64,000 nt of DNA. Source: Callaeas wilsoni. Its lineage: Eukaryota > Chordata > Aves > Passeriformes > Callaeidae. The notes under the pieces are model-generated. The model was not told the origin of the DNA, did not search any database, and saw nothing but the letters and a program-made list of their open reading frames with translations. Numbering within the stretch: position 1 is the stretch's first letter; each line of letters begins with the position of its first letter. Below, piece by piece: positions 48,901 through 59,120 of this stretch. The DNA lies in assembly GCA_013398955.1 (NCBI GenBank), contig VWPU01009712.1, forward strand, positions 1-64,000. Direction: 5' to 3'. The translations under genes and the position numbers were made by a program.

Positions 48901-51900
48901 CACGTTTGAAAGTATGGGCACCATATGGACACAGTGTACAGTGTTAACTGGGCAAGAACTAGCAGTAGGTTGTTATAACTATCCTCTCCGTCCTCTCTTC
49001 CTTCTGTTCTGCTTGTCAGCTGCTCTCAGACCTCATCACCCACACTTTTGAGACCCTAGAGCACCTCTTTGACTTGCATTTCATATTCCATGTAGGCTTT
49101 CAGCTTTCATCACTCCTATCTTAGTTTGGCTAATATGACTCTGGAGATAAGACCCTTGGATAAGCAGACTGGCATGCTGGAAACCCTGCATCAGTTTGGA
49201 ACTGACTCTCAGACTCTTCCTGCCCAGAGCAGAGGTGCACAGCAATGCAGGGGCTCCCTCTGAAAACGCTGGTTCCAGCTCTGGGAGCAATCTGGTCCTG
49301 CTGCTGTGGTCTCTGAGCCCTGACTGGTTTAGCTGAGCAGGTCACTACAGGAACACTGCTGCTGGTTTTGGTGCCAGAGTGGGTTTAGGTGTTTGTGACA
49401 GCACCACTCTTCACTGTACAGGCTCACCCTTTGAATCTGGGCTCTTTCTTTTTTTTTCCTGCTTGCACCATGAAACACCCCTTTCCATTCCCAAACAGGA
49501 TTTCAGCGAGGTGGGTGGCTTCCACCAGGACACATGAAAACTGGAAAAAAACTGGGACACTACTTTTAAGATTGTTTTTAAAGAAGACTTTGGAGAAAGA
49601 AGCTGATTTATTTTACGAGGGGGTGCTGTCTCCCTGCAGTGTGTTCTGTCACCATGTCACAAGATTTCTAAAAGGAGCAGAATCAGTAGGACACTGGTGT
49701 ATCAGTCTGCAAGGAGCAGCTTCCTTCGCTCGCATCCCATATTTGACTAAACTGGTATCACATGGTTCAGTCTCCCCACTCTTCTCCCACCCCCTGCCTG
49801 CTTCCGCCAACAGTCCTCTCAAAATGTGCTTTGTAACTAAAGACTGCCCTAAAGAGCTGACTCTTCCCGTTCTCCTGCGTAACAAAAACTTGTGCTGCTC
49901 ATAAATAGATTTGCAATTACCAAGGGAAACAGAAGAATCTGTGCAGTCCAGATGCATCAGAGCGGCCTCCCATCCTGTCTTAAAGAAGCCTCTGAAATTC
50001 AACACACATTGCTCAGGCATAGCTGGGAGACCTCTGCAGAAATCTTTCTTTTGAGCAGCATTCCTATGCTGGAGGATCTGCTGTTTGCAGCAGAATTGTC
50101 AAGGAACCTCAGAGTCCCTGTCTAGTGTCTTTACAAAAAATGACAAAAGCTCTTTATGTTTTTGACTAGCTTGGGGTTTCATGTATTTCTTGTAGCATTG
50201 GAGGGTAAGAATTGCCTGGCCAGCATAAGAGATCCTGAACTTACAAATTAGTTATCTGTTAATAGCATCTAGTGTGTGGTTAGTGCTGTCTGAGCAATTC
50301 CAAGTGCCATCTGAGCAATTCCAACCACTTTCTGATCATCCAGGAGGCCAGGCTTCCCTAGATCTTGGGACTTACAGGATGGTAATGCTTTAATATAGAA
50401 GAAAAAAGGCATTCTCAAGGTTATGCATCAAACAGGATGAACCTGGGAGGAAAAATCAAAAGCCTTGACTATGCTGGGTCCTGTGGAAGGATTAAGTAGT
50501 AGAAAAGAGGGAGGCAGTGGGATATGTGAGTGGTCCTTAACTTTCCCTATAGAACAGATCACATCTGTAAGGAAGATCCCTTCTATATATATTCTCCCTA
50601 GGCTGCCAGGGAACTCAAGGGGGGCCTACACCAGTTAGTGCCTGGGTCTGGCTTGGCTCCCAGAAGAATTCCTGTGATAGGCTTCTTCTGTGTGCAAGGT
50701 TCTGCTGATTCTCCTCTGTGGAATCTTTCTGAGCACCCCATTGCTCCTTTGACCTCTCTCTAGTTCCCATGCAGCAGAAGTCTCCCTGAATTCAGTGACT
50801 GCCCTGAACATCACCCCATTCAGTTTGATGAGACCAAGTTAGGCTAACAGAACAGCATCTTGTTTTGCCTGTGTGTCCTTTCAGTGACAATGATTGCGCA
50901 TCTAAGGCATCAGGAAGAAAGGCTTCAAAAAGGAATCCAAAATTAGGAAATGCTTATGTTAGAAATAAGTTTTTATGTTGTATTTTTCTTGTGATCAGTT
51001 TCTTCAAAGACAAATCTGTGTGTTCTTTCTTATTTACACAAAGCTAGTCATGAAATAGCAGTGGATCCCAGCACACACTGCAATGGCCATGAAATCAGTT
51101 AATCTGAAATTCTGTAATGGATGGAGAGCATCTTTGCATTGCCTTTTTTTTTGTTTTTAATGGAAAGAATAGCCTCTGTGTCATCTGCATCAGAGTCACA
51201 GTTCATTCAAGGATGTGTCCCAAGTGTAGGTGTTATATAAAGTAAAATCTCTTTTCTCTGTTTTTATTCTCTTTGTATCTTAGTGCTTGAAGTAGAAATA
51301 AATCCTTTTTATTTCCTGACACTGAAGAAACAACAAAGGAATGAAGTTCATTGGTAGAACTCACTTGCTCACCTGTGTTCCTCTGAATTCATGTTGAGTA
51401 AACCAACCGGCAAGCCCGGCCTACAGGTGGTGCTCCTGATTCTCACATTCCTTGCCTTTCTCATGCTGGCAAGCATACTTGCCTGTTAGGATGCCAAATT
51501 TAATAGCTTGCGAAGATCTTAAACTAGTTACATGGCTAGGAAAACAGAACTCCTTTAAGGTGCTTTGGAAAGAAGTGGTAACTGTACACCAGTCTCTCAC
51601 TTAGCTTTGCCAAACAACCTTTTCAGTGTCACACAAGGTGCTACTGCAAATTATGTGTTTTGCCTGGTAGCTGCAAGAGGTTTCTTAAGTATCAGTGAGC
51701 CTATTTTGATACCATGAGAGCTGGTCCTTCAGCTAAAAGATTTTTTTTTGTGTTTGACCCTACAAATTCTGGTTTGGCCTTTACAGACAACTCCACAGGG
51801 CTTCTATAAATTTCATTAGTTTTTCTGTAACCCCTATTGCCTCCTCCTCTGAGGTGGTCCTGGTACTGAGATGAAAAGAACAGAGCTCAAATGGCCCACT

Positions 51901-54900
51901 GGTGCTATTAAGTACTTGGGTTGAATACCAGACTTGGTATTTTTCTTCTTTGTATTTGCACTTACATGTTTGCTGAACTGGAGTGCCTACCTCTGTTCCT
52001 GGGCTGTAGAAACTTGGGATGAAAGCTTTGTGACAGGGTAGTTTGTGCTACACAGTATTGGCTGATGGGATTCCTTGAAATCTCTTTGCATTTTAAATAA
52101 ATTTATGAGTGAGGGGGGCAGTTGAAGACACTGCAAACCCCTAAAAGCCTTAGGTAATCCTGAATTTGGCCAGCTCAACTATTTATAGAACACTCTATGC
52201 CTATTCTAAATATACTTTCCTCAAGGGGACCTTATCTCAACTCCCTGCTCCACCACTTCAGTTGGATCAGCAATGTTGCTGTGATCTGTTAGCAAAAATT
52301 CCTTCTCTTGTTCTGTGGCAGAGCTGCAGATGTTGCTGGTTGAGGACTTGAAGGGGAAATTCTGTGCCAAGCAGAGCTCAAGAGCTTGAATTTAAACTGC
52401 AGCCAGGCAGGTAGAGAGATATTCATGATGTATTAGATCACTTCCTGTACCCATTCCTTACTATTTTCCAATATTTCTCTTCTGCTGGTAGGTCTAGAGC
52501 TCTGGGGAGGGAAAATCAAGTGACTCATTGGCTGTGTACAGAAGGCAGGGCTTGAGTCCCACTTGCTGGTGGTTGAATGGGGTTAGACTATCAACTCTAT
52601 TGCTCCCACGTAAGGACAAAGGATCTCTTCAGGCCAAGGTCATCCAACAGCAGATTCCATAGTGGGGAATCTCTTTAGAAAAATCGTTATTTTCTTTTTC
52701 AGTCCAAAGGCTCTGGGATAGAAGTTCTGGTGCAGAGGGTCCACTGCAGACCATTTTTCATCCTTAAAGTTTTAAAATATTTAGAAAAAGGCATCCTTTA
52801 TTGAGTCCCATAGGTTTGAACATTTTCTTCTGTAGGATATTTACATTCTGTCTGCCTATCTCAGGAACATCTGCAGATCTGTGTGGCAGATGCTGCAAAT
52901 CACAATCCTGAGTGGGAAATTTTGGGAGAGTGTAGAGGCAGGGTGGGCCATCAGAACCCTTCATATCATGAGTACTTGTGCTGCCCCACAGTAAGGGCCA
53001 GTAGTAGTTTAATCTTTGGGACAAAAAAGAATTGCTCCCTGTCCTTATGATGTGGTTGATCCAGACTGTACTCCATGGCTATTGGACTCAAAACAGAGGT
53101 GTAAAGCACTAAGGATGCTTGCACTGGACAGGGCTCAGAGGCAGTGTGTCAGTAGTGTCTGCAGAAGTCATGTCAATTTAGGTACCCATTAGAAAACCCC
53201 TTCTGGGTACAGCAAAGGAGTGACTGCTACTTATTTGGCCTCTGGGGTAGAGAAGCCTGTGCAAGACTTTGCCACTCCACACATCAGGGTAACAACACTC
53301 ACTGTGTATCTAAGCCTCAGAAAATGTTTCTGAGGTTGACAGAAGCTTTTCTTAGTTATTACTTTTTGAGGATGAACAGGGCAGCATGTGGCAGGATCGC
53401 AGAATGGGATTAGCTCAGGATTTAGCAGGAAGAATTTCTTAGCCCTCCTTTAGAGCTATTTCCTTCTATTGCAGCCCCTGGAGCTGCATGAAATGGAAGG
53501 GGTTATGTCCTTGCCTGCCTGGCAGGAAAATCATCCCAGCTCAGTGCAGCAAAATGGACTAGGTCCAGTGCTCTTGGAAGGAATAAAACAGGTAAAGTGT
53601 ATTTAACAAGGAATTTCACATGGGGGGTTTCAGGTACACTGAATATTGCACCAGGATGCATTCTGCTTCACACAGAGGCCTCTTCCAACAGTCTCCTTGG
53701 TTTTTCCAAGGAATCAGTGTCCATAGAGCTTTAGATTTTGCTCTGGTCATGGCTTACCTATATGCATGCAGATAGCATTTCCTTGTTGCTGTTCTAGCAG
53801 GCAGGAGAGGATGGGTGAGTCTCTCCGAAAGCACTGCAGTGCCACTCAGCCTAGTGCAGCCCTTTGGGGTGCTGCTGCTGCTCTCTGCTAGGGAGACCCC
53901 CTTGGTACAGGAGTGTCTGTGGTCCTGTGGGGATGCATTACCTCAGGAAAGGCTCTGCAGTCACTGGGACTGTGACAGGATGGGTGCTCAGACTGTAGTG
54001 CTGATCATTTTTGTTTCAGTAAAAAACATTCCTAATGTGTCTGCCTGTGATTTCTGGGCTGACAGAGTGACTGGCAGCTTTCTGGCTCACTTTGTTATGC
54101 CTCTGGCTAGTTATTCCCACTGCTGTCTCTCTAAGACTGGCTTCCTTTTAATGGAAGTTGTCCATTTGACCATTCTTGATATAAACAAACCATATTGCCT
54201 TTCAGAGGCCGGAGTCAGTAATGCATGCCAGCAGAAATTAGTGCATTTGTACTTGTAAGGAATAAATATCTGTCCCTTTTGCAGTGCTTATAACAGCTTC
54301 AGCATCTCCATTCAGAGCCACTGGCCTTTGTTCCCTCATGGCTGAGGTGTGGTGGCTGAATTGAGGCTGGGAAGCAACCAAAAGCGTTTAACCACAAGAG
54401 GAACACCAGCAGCAAAACGGCGCAGAAAGCAGGAGCAGACTACAGAGCAGTTGAGGTGCAGAGCTCAATTTTAAGCCTAATTTGAACACTGAATGAGGTG
54501 CTAATGTCTCAGCTCCTGTGTAGAGTCTCTTCTCAGTCTGCTGTTCATGTTCTACGGACACAGTATAGTGGAGTGTATATATGGAATTCCTGGTGAAAAG
54601 CTGGCTTTGTGCAACTGGTGTGGGCACTGCAGGGTGAAGGGAAGCGTCTGGTTTTGGTGCTGAAAATAAAAATCTGTCTTCATGTCTGTGTTCTGGGGAG
54701 CTGATCAGATATTTTACGTCATTGCAGCTTGAAGAACCAATTTCAGAGCTGGTTTCTCTAATTGCCTGGTCGTTTAACCTGCTCCACTCACCCATAAGAG
54801 AAGGATGCATTTCTTTTGTTCATGTTGCCTTGTTCATCAGTAAATGTAAAGCAGATTGTAAAATCAGACCTGCTTGAACTAACATTTGTAGCTATTCATT

Positions 54901-55370
54901 CACTCATGAACAAACCAACTCCCTGATGCTGGTCCAGCTTTTTTCTACACCAGAAAGAAAATAAGAACAGCAAGTCAATTAATATTCTCTATTCTTTATG
55001 AAGTCTTGGTGAAACATTTGGATACCATGGAAATGTATGTCAGTATGGTGAAAAACTGGTTTAGAAGGTGTTTAAAAAGTTAAATTTAGTCCTGGAAGTA
55101 GCTTTGCTGTATTTCATTAGAGGCTTCTGCGTTTTTCCATTGCTCACAGTGTGATGTTCAGGATGGACTTCACATATTCCCAGGAATGCAGGGAAGGCCC
55201 TGCCCTGAGCCAGGTGAGACCAAAGGTTGTTGGAGCGCTGGGCCTGATGTATATTTTTTGTCACACCAAAAGTGATAGATACTTCTGGTTGCTTTTTTTT
55301 TCTGCTGGGCATGGAATGGGTTTTAATCCTGGTCGCATCCTGAATCCTGGATCTGTTTGCCTTTTTTGAA

Positions 55371-55396
55371 AGGACTTCTCTTTCTGTCTTTTTCAG
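55371..55396 (+). promoter_or_regulatory. MB21D2: 3' splice site of intron 1 with polypyrimidine tract
   Basis: A strong pyrimidine tract running to TTTTTCAG precedes exon 2. Cutting after 55396 leaves GC-ATG, which completes codon 71 as GGC when joined to the G at 222. There is no other AG between the tract and the exon. Confidence 0.92.
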
Positions 55397-56661
55397 GCAT
55401 GGTTCAGAAACTTGACCAGAAGCTGCCTGTAGCCAACGAGTACCTGCTGCTGTCAGGCGGCGTGCGGGAAGGTGTGGTGGACATTGACCTCGATGAGCTG
55501 AATGTTTATGCCCGAGGCACAGACTATGACATGGACTTCACCCTGCTGGTGCCCGCGCTGAAGCTGCACGACCGCAACCAACCGGTCACGCTGGACATGC
55601 GCCACTCGGCCCTGTGCCACTCCTGGCTGAGCCTGCGCCTGTTCGACGAAGGAACCATCAGCAAATGGAAGGACTGCTGCACAATAGTGGACCATATCAA
55701 TGGAGCTACCAATTACTTCTTCTCCCCAACAAAAGTTGCAGACTGGTTCTATGAATCCATTAGCATTGTCCTCTCTGAGATCCAGAAAAAGCCCCAGCGA
55801 GGGATGCCTAAGGTGGAGAAGGTAGAAAAGAATGGGACTATCATATCCATCATTTTGGGAGTGGGCAGCAGCCGCATGCTGTACGACATTGTCCCTGTGG
55901 TGTCCTTCAAAGGCTGGCCAGCTGTGGCACAGAGCTGGTTGATGGAGAACCACTTCTGGGATGGGAAGATCACAGAGGAGGAAGTCATAAGTGGGTTTTA
56001 CTTAGTGCCTGCGTGTTCCTACAAGGGGAAGAAGGACAATGAATGGAGGCTGTCATTTGCCAGGAGTGAAGTGCAGCTGAAGAAGTGCATCTCCAGCAGC
56101 CTCATGCAAGCCTACCAGGCCTGCAAAGCCATCATCATCAAACTGCTGTCCCGCCCCAAAGCCATTAGTCCATATCACCTGCGGAGCATGATGCTGTGGG
56201 CTTGTGACAGGCTGCCAGCCAGCTACCTGGCCCAGGAGGATTACGCAGCCCATTTCCTCCTGGGTCTCATTGATGATCTCCAGCACTGCTTGGTCAACAA
56301 GATGTGCCCTAACTACTTCATCCCGCAGTGCAATATGCTGGAGCACCTCTCCGAAGACACCGTCATGCTCCATGCGCGGAAGCTGTCCTCGGTGCGCTCC
56401 GACCCTGCCGAGCACCTCCGAACTGCCATCGAACACGTCAAAGCAGCCAACAGGCTCACCCTGGAGCTCCAGCGGCGGGGCAGCACCACCAGCATCCCCT
56501 CCCCACAGTCAGATGGAGGGGACCCCAACCAGCCTGATGACCGATTAGCCAAAAAGTTGCAACAGCTAGTGACTGAGAACCCCGGGAAGTCCATCTCTGT
56601 CTTCATTAATCCAGATGATGTCACAAGGCCCCACTTCAGAATTGATGATAAATTTTTCTGA
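55397..56661 (+). CDS. MB21D2: MB21D2 coding exon 2 (rest of codon 71 to 491 and stop)
   Basis: This terminal exon encodes about 86% of Mab-21 domain-containing protein 2, a member of the Mab-21/cGAS-like nucleotidyltransferase superfamily. The first base completes Gly71 and the stop TGA is at 56659-56661. Total length is 491 residues, as in human from memory. The core has SGG (90-92) at the position of the family's glycine-serine motif. D113-Y-D115-M-D117 on the next strand aligns with the cGAS metal-binding pair Glu225/Asp227. D234 in LYDIVPVV aligns with the third acid, Asp319. A C-terminal helical domain follows (about 300-428), then a Ser/Pro/Gly linker (432-452) and a conserved tail ending DDKFF. 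The cGAS zinc thumb is absent. Gln311, reported as a recurrent Q311E hotspot in human squamous tumours, is conserved (codon 56116-56118). The biochemical activity of MB21D2 is not settled as far as I know. The reading frame is intact with no damage. Confidence 0.98.
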
Positions 56662-56809
56662 GCTTTCATCAATGTTTCTTGAGATTTTTATTTGTTTCAT
56701 TTTTAAAAACTCTTGCAGTGTGCAGGTTTTTTCATTTGGTTTTCCTTGATGACTTAGTCTCTTGGTTTTTACATATCCAGTGTAGATTGGATCTGTTGAG
56801 AACAATCTG

Positions 56810-56815
56810 AATAAA
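56810..56815 (+). terminator. Canonical poly(A) signal AATAAA (proximal)
   Basis: AATAAA lies 149 bases after the stop codon. The following 60 bases contain TTCTGCAGGACAGTG and TTTCA but no strong G/T-rich element, so this is a candidate for a short-UTR isoform only. Confidence 0.35.
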
Positions 56816-57395
56816 TTATAAATCCTGGTTCTGCAGGACAGTGCAGATTTCAAAACAGTATATTACTATTTCATATGCTGCTTTGTTTTTTTTCACCCAC
56901 CCTGCCCCATTGTCTGTGAGTAGTTTCTAAAGGAGGACATGCATCGTAAACACAAGCCACAATGTAATGTAGGGGTTTTTTCCAAGCTTCCATAATTTAT
57001 GTACATTGTTGGGCTGGGAGAAAGAACAACTCACCTTCCGTTGCTTCAGAAATTCACTTCTTTTTCCATGAGCTTCCATCACCCTAAAGAAATGAGGAGA
57101 GACTGGGTTGGAAAGCACTACTGGTAATTTGATGAGGCCAAATCTACTGGGCTGAGGCCCAGTTCATCTGTTCTTCACATTTCTGATACTAGGGGAGAAA
57201 GCTGACTTTAAAGATGATAATACAGCTTTTTGGGGAAAGAGTTGTTTCTGTTTTGATCTACTTTTTGAATGTAATTGTTCATTAATTGGACCTTGTACAG
57301 TCCAGAGGGTTGTTTCTGCTGCTTTTCCATGCGGAATAAGGTTATGGAATGTTAGTTTTAGTGTGTGTAATTATTCAAAGCCTTATTTAAATTCT

Positions 57396-57401
57396 ATTAA
57401 A
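57396..57401 (+). terminator. Variant poly(A) signal ATTAAA (middle)
   Basis: ATTAAA is followed about 60 bases later by the T/G-rich TGTTTGTGTTTCTTTC. It is a plausible alternative site. Confidence 0.35.
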
Positions 57402-59040
57402 GAACATACCATTTTAAATGTAATTGCACTAATGAAATCTCTGCCATTACCTCAGTCCCACTGTTTGTGTTTCTTTCATGAATTAGCATCTGTTATTAGG
57501 TCTCAATATTGCTGATTGCTTGAGACCCCTCAGGTCTCATGGTTTCAGGTGATTTCTTGATTGTCTTTTGTAAAAGACTTCCTTGTTAGCCCGGCTATGT
57601 GTGAGCAGTCAGAGTTTTGCATTGGCATATTTCTTTGGATGCGTATTGTGTGTTGCAGTGCATATTGCATTAATATGTATTGCATGTTGTTGAAACAGGT
57701 TTACCATTAGATAAGGATGTAATGCTAAAGCAGTGGTATGTGCAAAGTGAATCAGCCAGACCTCGAGCAAAGGAGCTACCTTGCTTCTCTAATGCATGTA
57801 TTAGGCCTGATCCTTTCTGGCAGTTACCGTTCCCTGGACTCCTGAGAACTTTCTGACTCACCCTGGGACATGGGAGGTTTTACTCTGGTCTCATGTTTGC
57901 GAAAGTTGTGTTTGTATGTAAACTTGTGGTGCAACAGTAGCCTTGAAAAACACATACACTTTTCTTCTGTGTGTAGGGTAAGATGTATGGTAACAAGGGT
58001 TATTCTGAGCCAAAAATAATTCCAAGAGTTCAAGGATAGAGTGACTTATTGTGGCTGGCTGGCCAGTGACTGATATTTAGGCCTTAAATCAGCAATTTGG
58101 GCTTACTGATTATCCCAGAGACGCTGTTCTGATCCAAACTTGATGCATGTGTTAAAATGTGATTATTAGAGCAGGTTGAAGTATTTTTTAAATATTTGAC
58201 AGACGAATGAGGTGCATATCTAGTAAATTCTAACTGATAAAAATTGTGTATGAAAAATGTGTCACTTTTTCAGCCCAGCCTTTCTGGTAAAGAAACCAGG
58301 CTGGTGGAGCAGCACACCAACAGCTTTGGCAACTGCTTTTTTAGATGGCAGGGAGGTTTCAATACCTGATCTAGTGCCCAAGTCATGTCTTATAACAAAA
58401 CTTCAGCTCCTCCATCTCTTGGGCATAATTGAAAACTTCACCCCATTGCTATAGCCAAGATGTTCACATTTACCTGAATTTAATGGTACACACTTACAAG
58501 AAGCTCTCAGAAGTTGCTGGCCTGATGGAGTGGACAAGGATTTAACCTTAAAGCACAACTGGCTTGTGATCATGAGCCCTGGTGCAGCTGCAGTTTGGTC
58601 CAGGGAAGGACATGGATTGACTTCAGCGGAAGCAGAACCGGGTCCTACCTGTGTGGCTATTGCCAAAGATGAGTCTCCATATACACCTGTGTAACCTGCC
58701 TGGGGGAGGCAGGAGAGACAACGGGGAATCCTCTCCAGAAGTGCTTGGAAAATGCAGATTTGTTGAAATGGTTTCTTCCCCAGTCTCTGGGACTTCTGTT
58801 TGTTGAAAGAAGAGTCTGGGCTGCAGGATGAAGTTTTCCATCACCACATGAGAAATCTGCTCAGCACAAAGCAGCAGTAGCCTGGCAGGCAGAGTACTCT
58901 CCCAGGAGTCCCATTGTCTGTGCCAGTGCTCCTGAGATATGCAGAAACACAGCCTTCCTCATGCCAGTTCAACATCCTGGTGACCAGCAGTTTGACTAGT
59001 CCATGTCAAGCTCTGGTGTGTGCTCCTTTTTTTGGTTTTA

Positions 59041-59046
59041 ATTAAA
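59041..59046 (+). terminator. Variant poly(A) signal ATTAAA (distal) with G-rich downstream element
   Basis: ATTAAA is followed by a CA-containing cleavage-like stretch. About 50 bases on come G runs at 59095-59101, 59108-59112 and 59116-59120 separated by T-rich spacers. G/T-rich and quadruplex-like elements downstream are known to promote 3'-end processing. Confidence 0.4.
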
Positions 59047-59120
59047 AAACATTTTGAAAAGTATCCACCTTGTTCTTCCTGCATTCTATGTATTGGGGGG
59101 GTTTTGTGGGGGAATGGGGG

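Larger units (their letters stand above)
223..55396 (+). other. MB21D2: MB21D2 intron 1 (about 55.2 kb, phase 1, GT-AG)
   Basis: This is the only intron within the coding region. It begins GTAGGG at 223 and ends with a long pyrimidine tract and CAG at 55394-55396, consistent with a standard U2-type intron. No open reading frame inside it resembles a known protein apart from CR1 reverse-transcriptase remnants. It makes up about 86% of the window and is the natural place for regulatory elements. As I recall, the human intron is roughly twice as long, which fits general avian intron compaction. Confidence 0.93.
43246..55396. other. Intron 1, segment E: non-coding up to the exon 2 acceptor
   Basis: No gene is recognised. 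It includes a CTCF-like motif (43540-43551), a duplication around an N (44221-44356) and an A17 tract (45965-45981). The final bases form the acceptor. Confidence 0.55.
56662..59120 (+). other. MB21D2: Probable MB21D2 3'UTR and poly(A) region
   Basis: AT-rich, stop-dense sequence follows the TGA with no further coding signal. Candidate poly(A) signals are AATAAA at 56810, ATTAAA at 57396 and ATTAAA at 59041. The last has the best downstream G/T-rich element, so the UTR may be up to about 2.4 kb with shorter alternative forms. The true 3' end cannot be fixed without transcript data. Confidence 0.5.

Noticed and set aside
55357..55396. In-frame hydrophobic 14-residue extension upstream of exon 2
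   Set aside because: The frame is open but starts with TTG, not ATG, and the stretch is the polypyrimidine tract and CAG of the acceptor. The exact frame join from exon 1 explains exon 2 fully.
55453..55953. Antisense 166-codon open frame over exon 2
   Set aside because: It is a shadow of the conserved coding strand; its composition follows from GC-rich sense codons and it resembles no family.
56204..56548. Alternate-frame 114-codon open frame inside exon 2
   Set aside because: It overlaps the conserved MB21D2 frame throughout and is explained by codon bias in that frame; no independent start or family match.
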